This document shows, piece by piece, positions 32,398 through 33,302 of a DNA stretch of 33,302 nt. Under the pieces are notes generated by a model that had not been told where the DNA came from, ran no database searches, and worked only from the letters and a program-made list of their open reading frames with translations. The DNA is taken from positions 1 to 33,302 of the forward strand of contig LNEX01000238.1 in assembly GCA_001464165.1 (NCBI GenBank), given 5' to 3'. Each line of letters begins with the position of its first letter. The first letter of the stretch is position 1. The position numbers and the translations under genes were made by a program. This DNA comes from a bacterium Ga0077546. Its GTDB lineage: Bacteria; Cyanobacteriota; Vampirovibrionia; Obscuribacterales; Obscuribacteraceae.

Positions 32398-33302
32398 CTA
32401 ACAGCAGCAAGCTTGCTCTCGTAAAGTGGAAACTTCTGGCAAAGTTCTTCGACGGTTTTGCGTGACTGGTTTTTGACAGCCTCATCTTCTGGCGCCTTCA
32501 ATGTAGAAGCAATGGCAAGGCCAATTGCCTTCATTTCAGCAGTACCCATACCGCGACTGCTAACAGCCGGTGTGCCCAGCCTGATACCACTTGTGACCAT
32601 TGGTTTTTCAGGATCGTTAGGCACGGCATTTTTGTTGGTGGTGATATTCACTTCTTCAAGAATGGCGCTAGCCTTTTTACCTGTCATAGCAATGGGGCGC
32701 AAATCGACAGTCATCAAATGGTTATCGGTACCACCGGAGACAATCGCTAGACCCTCTTCTACAAGAGTAGTGGCAAGGGCTTTAGCATTGTCGACAATTG
32801 ATTTTTGATAGACTTTAAATTCAGGCTTTAGGGCCTCGCCAAAAGCTGCGGCCTTGGCCGCAATAACATGCATCAACGGCCCACCTTGAATACCAGGGAA
32901 GACGGCCTTATCAACCAAAGGTGCAAATTCTTCTAGGCACATAACCACACCACCACGAGGACCACGAAGGGTTTTGTGAGTTGTAGTGGTAACAAAATGG
33001 GCATGCGGGAATGGATTTGGATGCAGGCCCGCCACCACTAGCCCGGCAATGTGGGCAATATCAGCCATCAAGTAGGCGCCAACACTATCGGCAATTTCGC
33101 GCATTTTCTTAAAATCAATAATGCGGGGATAGTTGCTAGCACCACAAACTATTAGCTTTGGCTTAACAGCATGGGCAGTTTTTGCCGCCATGTCATAGTC
33201 AAGCAGACCAGTTTGGGGGTCCACTCCATAGAAATGAGCATCAAACCACTTACCCGACATATTCACAGGCGAGCCATGGGTGAGGTGACCACCTTGATCT
33301 AA
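32394..33302 (-). CDS. glyA: Serine hydroxymethyltransferase, N-terminal part outside the window
   Basis: This pyridoxal-phosphate enzyme interconverts serine and glycine with tetrahydrofolate and supplies one-carbon units. The frame is open to the window edge and the visible 302 residues start at [18 protein letters not shown], a segment internal to GlyA. The PLP lysine lies in [15 protein letters not shown], and [14 protein letters not shown] and [15 protein letters not shown] are also characteristic. The usual enzyme has about 410-430 residues, so roughly the first 110 are missing because of the window end. Its TGA overlaps the ATG of the WecA-like gene (ATGA). It is thus the most upstream gene seen of the envelope-cheW operon. 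Confidence 0.95.
   Translation of the reverse strand, partial: LDQGGHLTHGSPVNMSGKWFDAHFYGVDPQTGLLDYDMAAKTAHAVKPKLIVCGASNYPRIIDFKKMREIADSVGAYLMADIAHIAGLVVAGLHPNPFPHAHFVTTTTHKTLRGPRGGVVMCLEEFAPLVDKAVFPGIQGGPLMHVIAAKAAAFGEALKPEFKVYQKSIVDNAKALATTLVEEGLAIVSGGTDNHLMTVDLRPIAMTGKKASAILEEVNITTNKNAVPNDPEKPMVTSGIRLGTPAVSSRGMGTAEMKAIGLAIASTLKAPEDEAVKNQSRKTVEELCQKFPLYESKLAAVR

Overview
The window looks like a bacterial chromosome of moderate GC with very dense coding. No gene-free stretch exceeds about 300 bases, and I saw no rRNA, tRNA, CRISPR array or insertion sequence. Many genes start with TTG or GTG. The gene content (phosphoketolase with glycogen phosphorylase and debranching enzyme, an ACT-fused malic enzyme, a cyanobacterial-style chemosensory cluster, a DprE1-like oxidase) would fit a non-photosynthetic relative of Cyanobacteria of the Vampirovibrionia/Obscuribacterales type. 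That placement is inference only and rests on no marker gene.

Layout. 1-2616: a partial DUF4384 protein, a small GlsB/YeaQ-type stress membrane protein, a DUF2383 four-helix bundle protein and a convergent Tat-exported Fe/Mn superoxide dismutase. 2866-11780: central carbon genes. These are an ACT-malic enzyme lacking a normally invariant 16-residue active-site segment, a phosphoketolase-GlgX operon on the minus strand, and a divergent glycogen phosphorylase. Together they can take storage glucan through glucose-1-phosphate to acetyl-phosphate. 11790-14631: poorly characterised genes (lipoprotein, membrane protein, TPR protein, a charged helical protein).

14620-29619 is the most interesting part: a chemosensory gene set of the Wsp/Frz (alternative cellular function) type. 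It has CheR-TPR, two CheW, CheA-REC, CheB, a receptor with almost no periplasmic domain and a stand-alone receiver. There is no flagellar gene and no GGDEF output in view. Instead, two paralogous PAS-receiver-HPt modules face each other across an 88-base divergent promoter region. The plus-strand copy is one protein. The minus-strand copy is cut into three reading frames by two apparent single-base shifts. In both copies the HPt domain has lost its phospho-accepting histidine (Tyr in one, Ser in the other), while a separate HPt protein next door keeps it. CheA is also split by a one-base shift inside its dimerisation helices, although an ATGA overlap could couple the two halves.

29629-33302: a tight minus-strand operon of serine hydroxymethyltransferase (partial), a WecA/TagO-type lipid-phosphate sugar transferase, a DprE1-like FAD oxidase and, last, one of the CheW proteins. 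This links the signalling system physically to envelope glycan genes. Together with the RmlD-like reductase at the far end of the other chemosensory operon, it suggests that the pathway controls surface polysaccharide or a related envelope property rather than swimming. That output is inference.
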